Source: Prevotellaceae bacterium UBA1786
GTDB taxonomy: Bacteria; Bacteroidota; Bacteroidia; Bacteroidales; Bacteroidaceae
Assembly: GCA_002314525.1 (NCBI GenBank)
Contig: DCGE01000157.1
Coordinates: 1,324 to 27,880 of the forward strand
Direction: 5' to 3'
DNA: 26,557 nt
The notes below the pieces were generated by a model that had not been told where the DNA came from, did no database searches, and worked only from the letters and a program-made list of their open reading frames with translations. Each line of letters opens with the position of its first letter. Position 1 is the stretch's first letter. Position numbers and translations under genes: made by a program. Shown here one piece after another: positions 1 to 6,877 of the stretch.

Positions 1-329
1 TGCATCGAAGGGTCGTCGGCAGCAAGAACGACGAGACCGCCCTTGACGCCAGTAATAGCAGAATTGACGAAAGCATCGGCGCATACATTCATGCCGACAT
101 GCTTCATACATACCAATGCACGCTTGCCTGAGTATGACATGCCCAGAGCAGCCTCCATGGCAGTCTTCTCATTGGTGCACCAACGACTTCTGACCTCAGA
201 AGCGTTCTTCTGGATGAACTCCGTAATCTCGGTTGATGGCGTACCCGGATAGGCATAGACACCTGAAAGTCCAGCACGTATTGCACCGAAGGCAATAGCC
301 TCATCACCTAACAAAAGTCTTTTTTCCAT
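1..329 (-). CDS. iorA: indolepyruvate ferredoxin oxidoreductase alpha subunit, N-terminal part (cut by window edge)
   Basis: Translating the minus strand from the ATG at 329 gives 109 residues starting MEKRLLLGDEAIAFGAIRAG, followed by YAYPGTPSTEI and a conserved NEKTAMEAALGMSYSGKRAL stretch. This matches the N-terminal pyrimidine-binding domain of the thiamine-diphosphate enzyme IorA, in which the glutamate of NEK is in the cofactor-binding region. In the known family, IorA with IorB oxidatively decarboxylates arylpyruvates made by transamination of aromatic amino acids, reducing ferredoxin and forming aryl-acyl-CoA in the cytoplasm. The gene continues beyond the left edge, so the C-terminal ferredoxin-type cluster domain and the iorB partner cannot be seen. 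Its start lies 22 nt inside the end of the upstream omega-amidase gene, so the two are probably transcribed together and translationally coupled. Confidence 0.9.
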   Translation of the reverse strand, partial: MEKRLLLGDEAIAFGAIRAGLSGVYAYPGTPSTEITEFIQKNASEVRSRWCTNEKTAMEAALGMSYSGKRALVCMKHVGMNVCADAFVNSAITGVKGGLVVLAADDPSM

Positions 330-1093
330 AAAATATCATTTAATGTAGGGAACTTGGTGCGGTAACGCTCCAGTTGTTCCATATCAATTTCACCTGTAAG
401 TTCACATTCCCTGTCGGGCTCAACCTCATCGGTAAGCAGATGTCCGTATGGATGGACGAGAGCAGAGCCTCCGAAGTATTCACCCCAATCGTCCCTGCCC
501 ACGCGGTTGCAGGCAGCAACAAAGCACTGGTTCTCAATGGCACGTGCACGGATGAGAGTATCCCATGCAAGTTTGCGTGCGAGAGGCCATTCGGCTGAAT
601 AGATGATCATGTCATAGATAGCCTTACCATCGGGACCTATCTGATTACGACACCACATAGGAAAACGCAAGTCGTAACATACTTCGAGCAATATCTTCAC
701 TCCACGGAATTCAGTGATGACGCGTTCGGTACCTGCTGAATAGTGAATGCCCTCGCCGCCATAGACGAACAGATGGGTCTTGTCGTAAGTGACCACATCA
801 CCGTCGGGTTTAACAAAGTAGAAACGGTTATAGTACTTTCCATTGCTCTCCACGGCAAGACTTCCCGCAAGTGCCGCATTCGTCTCACGGGATTTGCGGA
901 TCATCCAGTGCAGGGTTTCGGAGTCGTCGGACTCGGCACATCCACGTGGCTGAGTTATGAATCCGGTGGAAAACATCTCTGGAAATATATAGATGTCAGA
1001 CCCAGGATTGCGGTCAATGGCAGCATCAAAATGACTGACATTTGCATCCGGATCTTTCCACACTAAATCATGCTGAAGAAGTGTAACTTTCAT
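308..1093 (-). CDS. omega-amidase / nitrilase-superfamily amidohydrolase (YafV/Nit2-like)
   Basis: The protein is 261 aa and has the full nitrilase catalytic triad: Glu39 in IFPEMFSTGF, Lys105 in YDKTHLF and Cys139 in EVCYDLRFP. The length and motifs fit the omega-amidase branch (YafV/Nit2). These enzymes hydrolyse the terminal amide of 2-oxoglutaramate or 2-oxosuccinamate, the products of glutamine or asparagine transaminases. I chose the ATG at 1093 (MKVTLLQHDL). A longer reading from a GTG at 1228 would add 45 residues unlike the family and would run into the divergent acyltransferase gene. The stop overlaps the start of iorA by 22 nt. A -7 element on the minus strand lies 20 nt upstream. 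The amidase family is certain; the exact substrate is inferred. Confidence 0.88.
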   Translation of the reverse strand: MKVTLLQHDLVWKDPDANVSHFDAAIDRNPGSDIYIFPEMFSTGFITQPRGCAESDDSETLHWMIRKSRETNAALAGSLAVESNGKYYNRFYFVKPDGDVVTYDKTHLFVYGGEGIHYSAGTERVITEFRGVKILLEVCYDLRFPMWCRNQIGPDGKAIYDMIIYSAEWPLARKLAWDTLIRARAIENQCFVAACNRVGRDDWGEYFGGSALVHPYGHLLTDEVEPDRECELTGEIDMEQLERYRTKFPTLNDILWKKDFC

Positions 1094-1113
1094 TTTTACC
1101 CTAATTAGAATTG

Positions 1114-1121
1114 CAAAATTA
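1114..1121 (-). promoter_or_regulatory. Bacteroidota -7 element for the omega-amidase/iorA operon
   Basis: On the minus strand the sequence reads TAATTTTG, which fits the Bacteroidota -7 consensus TAnnTTTG. It ends 20 nt before the ATG at 1093. I see no clear -33 TTTG at the expected distance. It is arranged divergently with the acyltransferase promoter. Confidence 0.5.
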
Positions 1122-1164
1122 CAAAAAAAAACGATAACTTGGGGTCTTATCGCCAAACTTTTAT

Positions 1165-1172
1165 TAACTTTG
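1165..1172 (+). promoter_or_regulatory. -7 promoter element of the LpxL-like gene, 7 nt from its ATG
   Basis: TAACTTTG matches the TAnnTTTG consensus. Only seven bases separate it from the ATG at 1180. A partial -33 (TTG around 1139-1141) lies about 23 nt upstream. The spacing predicts a transcript that starts at or within a few bases of the start codon. Confidence 0.6.
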
Positions 1173-1179
1173 CGGCGAA

Positions 1180-2085
1180 ATGGACAAAATAGTATACAGA
1201 TTATTATGGCTGATATCACTGCTTCCACTGGAAGTGCTGTATGTTTTCAGCGACATTGCATACCCATTCGTACATCACTTCTACAGGAAGAAAGTTGTGC
1301 GCACCCAACTGCGTGAGTGTTTCCCTGAGAAGTCGAAGGAAGAGCTATACAAGATAGAGTGCGACTTCTACCACCACTTCTGTGACCTGATACCGGAAAG
1401 CATAAAGCAGCTCTCGATCTCAAGGGAGGAAATGATGAGGAGAATGCAGTTTGTGGGTATGGAACAGGTGGAGCGTGGATTTCAGAGAGGCAAGACCGAC
1501 TGGTTCTGTTTTCTGGGACATTACGGCAACTGGGAGTGGATTGCATCACTGCAATACTGGACGCCGTTCGGCCAATGCGCACAGATCTACCACCCACTGT
1601 ACAACAAGACGATGGATACTGTGTTTAACAAAGTGCGGACTCAATACGGAGGCATCAACATACCGATGAAAGTGGCTGTCAGAACGCTTGTGAAGCACAG
1701 GATGGAAGGGACAAAGATAATCTGCGGATTCATAAGCGACCAGTTGCCGAAATGGGAGAACATACACCACTTCACCAGATTCCTCAATCATGACACGGCA
1801 GTATTCACCGGCTGTGAACAGATCGGGAAGAAGATGGACGCAATGATCTACTATTTCCATGTGACAAGTCCAAGACGAGGATACTATGTAGCAGAAGCCA
1901 TACCAATCTGCGAGGATTCGAAAGACGTTCCCGACTTCGAGGCTACAGACAGATACATGCAACTGCTTGAGGCCGATATCAAGGCTCGTCCGGAACTATG
2001 GCTCTGGACACACAAACGCTGGAGAAGGACAAAGGAAGAATGGCTAAGGCGTCAGGCTGTCAGTCTCCATACGGACCATGTATGA
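1180..2085 (+). CDS. LpxL/HtrB-family lipid A acyltransferase
   Basis: This 301-aa protein has an N-terminal hydrophobic anchor (about residues 5-30), the acyltransferase H-x4-E motif (His114 and Glu119 in GHYGNWEW), a GFISDQ segment and the LWLWTHKRW ending typical of the LpxL/LpxM family. Such enzymes add a secondary acyl chain to the lipid A precursor at the inner membrane. The N-terminus MDKIVYRLLW begins directly at the membrane anchor, so the first ATG is well placed, even though the promoter -7 element ends only 7 nt before it. The 3' end overlaps the convergent phosphotransferase gene by 42 nt. Family assignment is firm; which acyl position it modifies cannot be read from the sequence. 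Confidence 0.9.
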   Translation: MDKIVYRLLWLISLLPLEVLYVFSDIAYPFVHHFYRKKVVRTQLRECFPEKSKEELYKIECDFYHHFCDLIPESIKQLSISREEMMRRMQFVGMEQVERGFQRGKTDWFCFLGHYGNWEWIASLQYWTPFGQCAQIYHPLYNKTMDTVFNKVRTQYGGINIPMKVAVRTLVKHRMEGTKIICGFISDQLPKWENIHHFTRFLNHDTAVFTGCEQIGKKMDAMIYYFHVTSPRRGYYVAEAIPICEDSKDVPDFEATDRYMQLLEADIKARPELWLWTHKRWRRTKEEWLRRQAVSLHTDHV

Positions 2086-3939
2086 CTGGATGACAGCCTT
2101 CAGACGGCGTTCCATCGGAAGCCAGTCGGAAGGACTGCCGTCCAATAGGTTGTTTTGCAGCAAGCGGTCGGTCTGACAGTCATAGACGGCAATCGTCTTT
2201 GTGCCGTCAAAGAGAAGCAGTCTGTCACCCTCCATATATTGATACACACCATTATTGAATCTTACATACCATCCCATGGGGTTTTCTGCAAACAGATTCT
2301 TTCCGTAGCTCAGGAACTCACCCTCATATCCCAAGTACGACAGTACGGAAGGCATTATATCCGTCTGCTGAGCAATGACATCGCTCATGCCGACAGACAT
2401 CTGTCCAGCTGGATCATAGAAGATGATCGGCACTTCATACTTCCCGATATCAGTCTGGTACTCAGCATGACATGACTGATTTGTATGGTCGGCAGTTATC
2501 ACGAACAAAGTATTCTTATACCATGGTTCTTTTCGTATCTGTGCAAAGAACCGACGGAGTGAATGGTCTGTGTATCTAACGCACTTGTGAATGGGCAGTT
2601 CGCCCTCGGGGTACTCATCAGCATATTTTTCAGGCAGGACATACGGATGATGAGAAGTGGCAGTGTATATTGCAGCACAGAACGGTTGCTTCAGGTCCGA
2701 AATATGGAAGGCCGAGAACCGAAGAAACGGTTCATCCCAGATTGCCCACTTTCCGTCGAACTCCTCCTTTCCGCGGAAGCGAGAATCTGCACAGAACTCA
2801 TCCATGCCATAATACGACTGGAAACCCGATGCATTGGCATAGGCACTGAAACCCATGGAGCCGTTCTCCGCACCATGGAAGAATGCTGATGAATAGCCAG
2901 TTCTACCGACTTCGCCCGCAATGCCACTTATCTGGTTGAGTGATGCATCAGTGAGGAAGAAACTCTCCTCGAACATAGGAATGCCCGACAGAATGGCAGG
3001 AATGCCATCCATACTCACACGGCCGTTAGCATAAGAATGACGGAAGGAGAGACTCACAGAGACAAGGGAGTCAAGAAACGGAGTATAGCCCTGAGAGTCA
3101 TTGTACGCACCGACATATTCCTTTCCGAAGCTCTCAAGTATCAGCAGAACGATGTTCCGTCTGCTCTTTCTCGTAGGCGAATAGCGGTGGACAGGCGAGA
3201 AAAGGGAATCGGCCTCAGAAGGCGCAAGGTAATGAGGGTTGATGAAGGAGAACTTGTCGGCTGTACGGATAAAGGCAAAAGGTGTATTCAATATCGCAGC
3301 CGCCTGCGAAGGTCTGGAGGCATACTGGAGAGCGTGGACGACTGTTATCGGTTTTGTTCCCGCAGATACTCCTCCGCGCATTCCGATGACAGAGAGAGGT
3401 GCGATGATGAGGAGAGACAACAGGCTTTCGGTATAATAGCGTCTCAGGTTTCCCGTACCGGCCAGAGGTCTCACGTAGCATCCGGCCAACAAGACAATCA
3501 ACGCACAGGAAACGGCGACAAGCCACCAATGGTTCAGGCATTCAGTCCAGATGATGCCTGCGATATGATCAACTTCGGAGAGTTGTCGGAAGATGGAGAC
3601 TGTGGTCCTTCTGCCTGAATACGGATAATACGCCACATCGACCATATTTGCCACAACACATACCGAATTGACCAGGACGTAAAGCCACTTGAGGATGGTG
3701 TGAAAGAGAGGTGTCTCCTTCCAGTGGAGAGGAAAGAGCACAAGGAGGATAAACAGGGAATTTGTGTAGAGGATTGCCGAAGTGTCAAACAGCAAGGCAC
3801 CCTTGATGAATTGGCAATCGGCAACTGATGCCTGATAGTTCGCCAGAACAAAAACACAACGGCACACTGCATATACGACATACACAAGGAATATATCGTA
3901 GAGTAATGCACTAAGCCTATTTTTTCTTAATACGTCCAA
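2044..3939 (-). CDS. LtaS-like membrane sulfatase-fold phosphotransferase (Ser-nucleophile type)
   Basis: The 631-aa protein has about five N-terminal membrane segments (roughly residues 10-185) followed by an extracytoplasmic alkaline-phosphatase/sulfatase-fold domain. Expected metal and catalytic residues are visible: Glu269 in LLILESFG, a candidate nucleophile Ser309 in NGRVSMDGIPA, and Asp484-His485 in ITADHTN. Relatives transfer phosphoglycerol or phosphoethanolamine from phospholipids to envelope glycans, or polymerise glycerol phosphate (LtaS, OpgB). No in-frame ATG exists near the N-terminus, so I use TTG at 3939. This gives MDVLRKNRLS before the first membrane helix and overlaps the upstream CDP-glycerol-type transferase gene by 23 nt. 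It is the last gene of a four-gene operon, so its donor or acceptor probably relates to that pathway. Confidence 0.85.
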   Translation of the reverse strand: MDVLRKNRLSALLYDIFLVYVVYAVCRCVFVLANYQASVADCQFIKGALLFDTSAILYTNSLFILLVLFPLHWKETPLFHTILKWLYVLVNSVCVVANMVDVAYYPYSGRRTTVSIFRQLSEVDHIAGIIWTECLNHWWLVAVSCALIVLLAGCYVRPLAGTGNLRRYYTESLLSLLIIAPLSVIGMRGGVSAGTKPITVVHALQYASRPSQAAAILNTPFAFIRTADKFSFINPHYLAPSEADSLFSPVHRYSPTRKSRRNIVLLILESFGKEYVGAYNDSQGYTPFLDSLVSVSLSFRHSYANGRVSMDGIPAILSGIPMFEESFFLTDASLNQISGIAGEVGRTGYSSAFFHGAENGSMGFSAYANASGFQSYYGMDEFCADSRFRGKEEFDGKWAIWDEPFLRFSAFHISDLKQPFCAAIYTATSHHPYVLPEKYADEYPEGELPIHKCVRYTDHSLRRFFAQIRKEPWYKNTLFVITADHTNQSCHAEYQTDIGKYEVPIIFYDPAGQMSVGMSDVIAQQTDIMPSVLSYLGYEGEFLSYGKNLFAENPMGWYVRFNNGVYQYMEGDRLLLFDGTKTIAVYDCQTDRLLQNNLLDGSPSDWLPMERRLKAVIQSYMVRMETDSLTP

Positions 3940-4969
3940 ATGTCTTGATGCTGGTATAAACCCTCCAGAGGTTCAGTTTGCGGTATTTCGGAACGCCATG
4001 ACGACGAATATAGTCACGGGCGCCTTCAAGCATTCGTTCTCCTACCCTGCCGTCAAGATGTGGATCGTAGTTGTCGATGACCCAACGTCGGAGTTGGGTG
4101 TATTTGTCATCGTTGAGCACATCGTGATAGGCCTGGCAGAGTTCTTCCGGTTTCTGCATGTTACGCCAGTACTTATCTTTGGCCACTGCACGGAGAGTGA
4201 TGACCGGTTTGTCGAGCAGAAGGAACTCGTAGATGGTGCTGCTCGTGTCGCTTATCATCACATCACTCATCAACATGTATTTCGTAACGGTGAAGTCGTC
4301 AATCCAGATGATATTATCGACCTCAGATGCCAGTTGCTTGTATTCATCAATATATTTCTGTGCCGTAAGCGGATGGAACTTGAAGAGCACCACCACATCC
4401 TCTTTCTGTGCAAATTCCCTGATACTCTCCTTCATATAGGGAAGAGAGGTAAGAGAAGGCGAGAAGGTAGGTGCATAGAGTACAATACGGCTCTTGCCAT
4501 ACTTCTCCAGGTATTCCTCACGCTGGGAATCAAAAGTATGCACGTTGTTGAAAATCCAGTCCTGACGAGGCCAGCCAGTTTCAAGCACCTCGAAGTCCTT
4601 GTATTTCTTCGAGAGACGTTCGAAACCTTTCGTAAAAAACGGTCCCTGAGTGAAGTAAGTGTCGAAATACCGACGTATCACCCAATGGTCTTTCTTCTCT
4701 GCAGCATAGCCGTGGAATATCTCAATCTTGACACCTGGCAGGTAGTATGGCATGATGTTGCCCGGACAGAAAGTAGCCTCCGGGGAAAAATCATACACGG
4801 CCTGTATGGAATTCGTGAAGTTCACCTCATTCTTCAGAGGGAAGTCAGGTATGTGACGGTCATCGACGAACCACAGGATTTGGTTGCCACCTTCCTTATC
4901 AGATGCAACCTGTATTGGACGGAGAATATCCACCGCGTATTTATGTTCACAGAAAAGACAGATTCTCAT
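3917..4969 (-). CDS. CDP-glycerol glycerophosphotransferase-family protein (TagB/TagF-like)
   Basis: The protein is 350 aa. It shows the signature regions of the CDP-glycerol:polyglycerophosphate transferase family: HGYAAEK (His86), LYAPTFSPS (about 164-172), LFKFHPL (about 195-201) and ISDTSSTIYEFLLLDKPVI (about 239-257). Family members transfer glycerol phosphate, ribitol phosphate or related groups from a CDP-activated donor onto a glycan or lipid acceptor at the cytoplasmic membrane face. The chosen ATG at 4969 gives MRICLFCEHK. An in-frame TTG at 4993 would add eight residues with no family resemblance. It lies 35 nt after the cytidylyltransferase gene, which fits a protein that uses the CDP-linked product of its neighbour. 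In a Gram-negative the product would decorate LPS, capsule or a glycolipid rather than teichoic acid. Confidence 0.85.
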   Translation of the reverse strand: MRICLFCEHKYAVDILRPIQVASDKEGGNQILWFVDDRHIPDFPLKNEVNFTNSIQAVYDFSPEATFCPGNIMPYYLPGVKIEIFHGYAAEKKDHWVIRRYFDTYFTQGPFFTKGFERLSKKYKDFEVLETGWPRQDWIFNNVHTFDSQREEYLEKYGKSRIVLYAPTFSPSLTSLPYMKESIREFAQKEDVVVLFKFHPLTAQKYIDEYKQLASEVDNIIWIDDFTVTKYMLMSDVMISDTSSTIYEFLLLDKPVITLRAVAKDKYWRNMQKPEELCQAYHDVLNDDKYTQLRRWVIDNYDPHLDGRVGERMLEGARDYIRRHGVPKYRKLNLWRVYTSIKTFGRIKKK

Positions 4970-5004
4970 TGTTTTGGCTGTTGATAACGGCAAACAGCAG
5001 ACGG

Positions 5005-5718
5005 CTAAAGTTTATTATTAGCAATATTGAAGTCCTCGACAGTGTCAAGTTCCATACTGAAGAAATCGGTTGTATCCACCACCTTGAATGTGTGTCCCTG
5101 AGGGATGAGACGTTCAAAAGCACGTTCATAAAAGACATTGACGAGTCCTTCGTCCTCGCACATCAGCCTGAGTTCCTTAAATAGAGCGGCTGAATAAGCG
5201 GAAGTCATACGTTCCACACCGACCGATTCACCGATGGCATCCTCAATGCTGCAGACCTTGCTTATCTCAGTAATGTTGTTATTACTGTCAACTATAACCT
5301 TAATCTCCTCTTCACCAAGTTCGTGACGGTTGAGTGCCAACGCTGATTCAGATTGGTCGACGATGGTCTTCACAAGTATCGGATCACAATAGATGTCGCT
5401 GTCCATCAGAAGGAAATCCTTTCCCTCCACCTGAGTGCGAGCAAGCCAAAGTGAATAGATATTGTTTGTGGATGAATATATGTCGTTATGGATGAAATGG
5501 AATACGAGATCAGGATAATGCTCATTCAGGAAAGAAACAATCATATCCTGCAAATAGCCGGTAACGACCGTAATCTCATTGATTCCCGCTCCCACAATCG
5601 CATCAATAGTACGTTCAAGGAGAGTCGTACCATCAATCTTCAGTAAGCATTTCGGACAGTTATCCGTCAACGGACGGAGTCGTGAGGCCACTCCGGCAGC
5701 CAGTATCACCGCTTGCAT
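5005..5718 (-). CDS. LicC/PntC-like CTP-dependent nucleotidyltransferase
   Basis: The 237-aa protein has the nucleotidyltransferase signature LAAGVASRLRPLT followed by CPKCLLKIDG (Lys23), then SSTNNIYSLWLA and the metal-binding LMDSDIY (Asp106 and Asp108). The STNNIYSL segment is characteristic of the small-headgroup cytidylyltransferases such as LicC (phosphocholine) and PntC (aminoethylphosphonate), more than of sugar-1-phosphate enzymes. It likely makes a CDP-linked small alcohol or amino alcohol in the cytoplasm. The start codon at 5718 overlaps the end of the HisC-like gene by 13 nt, and a CDP-donor-dependent transferase follows. No choline kinase or PEP mutase gene is present in the window, so choline and phosphonate substrates are not supported locally. 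Confidence 0.82.
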   Translation of the reverse strand: MQAVILAAGVASRLRPLTDNCPKCLLKIDGTTLLERTIDAIVGAGINEITVVTGYLQDMIVSFLNEHYPDLVFHFIHNDIYSSTNNIYSLWLARTQVEGKDFLLMDSDIYCDPILVKTIVDQSESALALNRHELGEEEIKVIVDSNNNITEISKVCSIEDAIGESVGVERMTSAYSAALFKELRLMCEDEGLVNVFYERAFERLIPQGHTFKVVDTTDFFSMELDTVEDFNIANNKL

Positions 5719-6746
5719 ACATCAAGAATTACGTCACACACCAGACGGTTTTGTTCCTTTCGACCGAGAGTGATCCGCATATGTTCAGTAAGACCTGGCT
5801 CGTTCATGAACTTCACCTTATAATCCTGATCGGCAAATGCCTTCTGGAGTTCAGCCTTCTTCTCAATCGGATACTTGATGAGAATGAAGTTGGCAACACT
5901 CCAATAGACCTTGAAGCCAGGTAGGCAACCGAGTTCTTGCTTGTACATCTTACGCGCTTCTTCCATGACATCAGCAATCTCACGATAATGAGCATCACTC
6001 TTCATCGCTGCAATTGCCACATCTTCCGAAAGACGGTCGTATCCAAGATATTTGTTTGAATACTTGGAGAAACGTTCCATCTCCTCACTCTGTCCGATGA
6101 AACCGAATCCCATGCGGAGACCAGGAAGTCCGTAGAACTTTGACATTGTGCGACTAATAATCACATTTGGATGAGCATCAATCAGACGCTTCACGTATGT
6201 AATGTCGGAAGAAAGATATGACGCATAAGCCTCATCTATCAGGACGATCGTATCGAGTGAAGTCATACTGATGACTCTGTCGAGTTCGTCAGGGGTGAGC
6301 CCGTTTCCTGTAGGGTTATTCGGAGAAGCAACGAGAAGAATGCGGGGATGCACCTCGTTGATCATCTTCTTCAAGCCATCCATATCATAGCAGAAAGAGT
6401 TCTCCGTTTCATAAACAGGATACTGAATGGTCTCACCCTCAACCTCATCTGCAATGGACTTATAGTACCACCACGAAAACTTTGGGATCAGCATCTTGTT
6501 ATTGTCGCCCTTCGTAAGGAAATAATGAACCGCATTCTTCAGAATATCCTCCGCACCATATCCTAAGATCACCTGTTTCTCATCAATACCGAACATTTCA
6601 GAGAGATAAACAGAGAAAATACTCTTCTTTCCCTCATCATAAATTCGTGTATAGAAGCAGAACTTATTTATATCGAAGTTTCTAATTGCATCAATTACCT
6701 CCCGAGAAGGTTGGAAATTGAACTCATTCCTATCTAAAAAATTCAT
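5706..6746 (-). CDS. HisC/CobD-like PLP-dependent aminotransferase or decarboxylase
   Basis: This 346-aa fold-type I PLP enzyme shows SPNNPTGN (141-148), DEAYASY (171-177), the Schiff-base lysine Lys203 in RTMSKFYGLPGLRMG, and a C-terminal HMRITLGR arginine. It resembles histidinol-phosphate aminotransferase, but no his gene is nearby. Close HisC-like families include threonine-phosphate decarboxylase (CobD) and the Campylobacter capsule enzymes that decarboxylate serine phosphate or aminate a triose phosphate. As the first gene of an operon with a LicC-like cytidylyltransferase and a CDP-donor transferase, it plausibly supplies a phosphorylated amino alcohol; that is inference. I use ATG at 6746; a TTG directly before it is unlikely. 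A good promoter lies 28 nt upstream. Confidence 0.85.
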   Translation of the reverse strand: MNFLDRNEFNFQPSREVIDAIRNFDINKFCFYTRIYDEGKKSIFSVYLSEMFGIDEKQVILGYGAEDILKNAVHYFLTKGDNNKMLIPKFSWWYYKSIADEVEGETIQYPVYETENSFCYDMDGLKKMINEVHPRILLVASPNNPTGNGLTPDELDRVISMTSLDTIVLIDEAYASYLSSDITYVKRLIDAHPNVIISRTMSKFYGLPGLRMGFGFIGQSEEMERFSKYSNKYLGYDRLSEDVAIAAMKSDAHYREIADVMEEARKMYKQELGCLPGFKVYWSVANFILIKYPIEKKAELQKAFADQDYKVKFMNEPGLTEHMRITLGRKEQNRLVCDVILDVCKR

Positions 6747-6774
6747 CAAACGACTGTTTATTTGTTACAATCTG

Positions 6775-6805
6775 CAAAGTTAACGAAATTTGATAAAGGT
6801 ACAAA
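6775..6805 (-). promoter_or_regulatory. promoter of the HisC-like/LicC-like operon
   Basis: On the minus strand a TTTG (6802-6805) is followed after 19 nt by TAACTTTG (6775-6782), matching the Bacteroidota -33/-7 pair. The leader to the ATG at 6746 would be about 20-28 nt. It is back-to-back with the promoter of the plus-strand gene at 6878. Confidence 0.75.
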
Positions 6806-6822
6806 ATAAAATCTTAAATATG

Positions 6823-6853
6823 TTTGGTATTTCGTCAAATTATAGTACCTTTG
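6823..6853 (+). promoter_or_regulatory. promoter of the conserved unknown gene at 6878
   Basis: TTTG at 6823-6826 and TACCTTTG at 6846-6853 are separated by 19 nt, a full Bacteroidota -33/-7 match. The -7 element ends 24 nt before the ATG at 6878. Confidence 0.75.
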
Positions 6854-6877
6854 CACGTCATTAAACAGCAAAACAAT

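Noticed and set aside
1094..1228. 45-residue N-terminal extension of the omega-amidase from a GTG
   Set aside because: It would cross its own -7 element and the divergent gene's start, and it adds residues not found in nitrilase-family proteins.
3037..3618. Plus-strand open frame of 193 codons inside the LtaS-like gene
   Set aside because: It is a shadow of the minus-strand gene: Arg/Gly-rich low-quality translation, no promoter, no family resemblance.
3998..4984. Long plus-strand open frame (328 codons) antisense to the CDP-glycerol-type transferase gene
   Set aside because: The minus strand carries a protein with clear family motifs over the same bases. The plus frame has no recognisable domain and no promoter.
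5706..6746. Histidine biosynthesis gene hisC
   Set aside because: The protein is HisC-like, but no other his gene is present and its operon partners are headgroup and phosphotransfer enzymes. Assignment to histidine synthesis is not supported by context.
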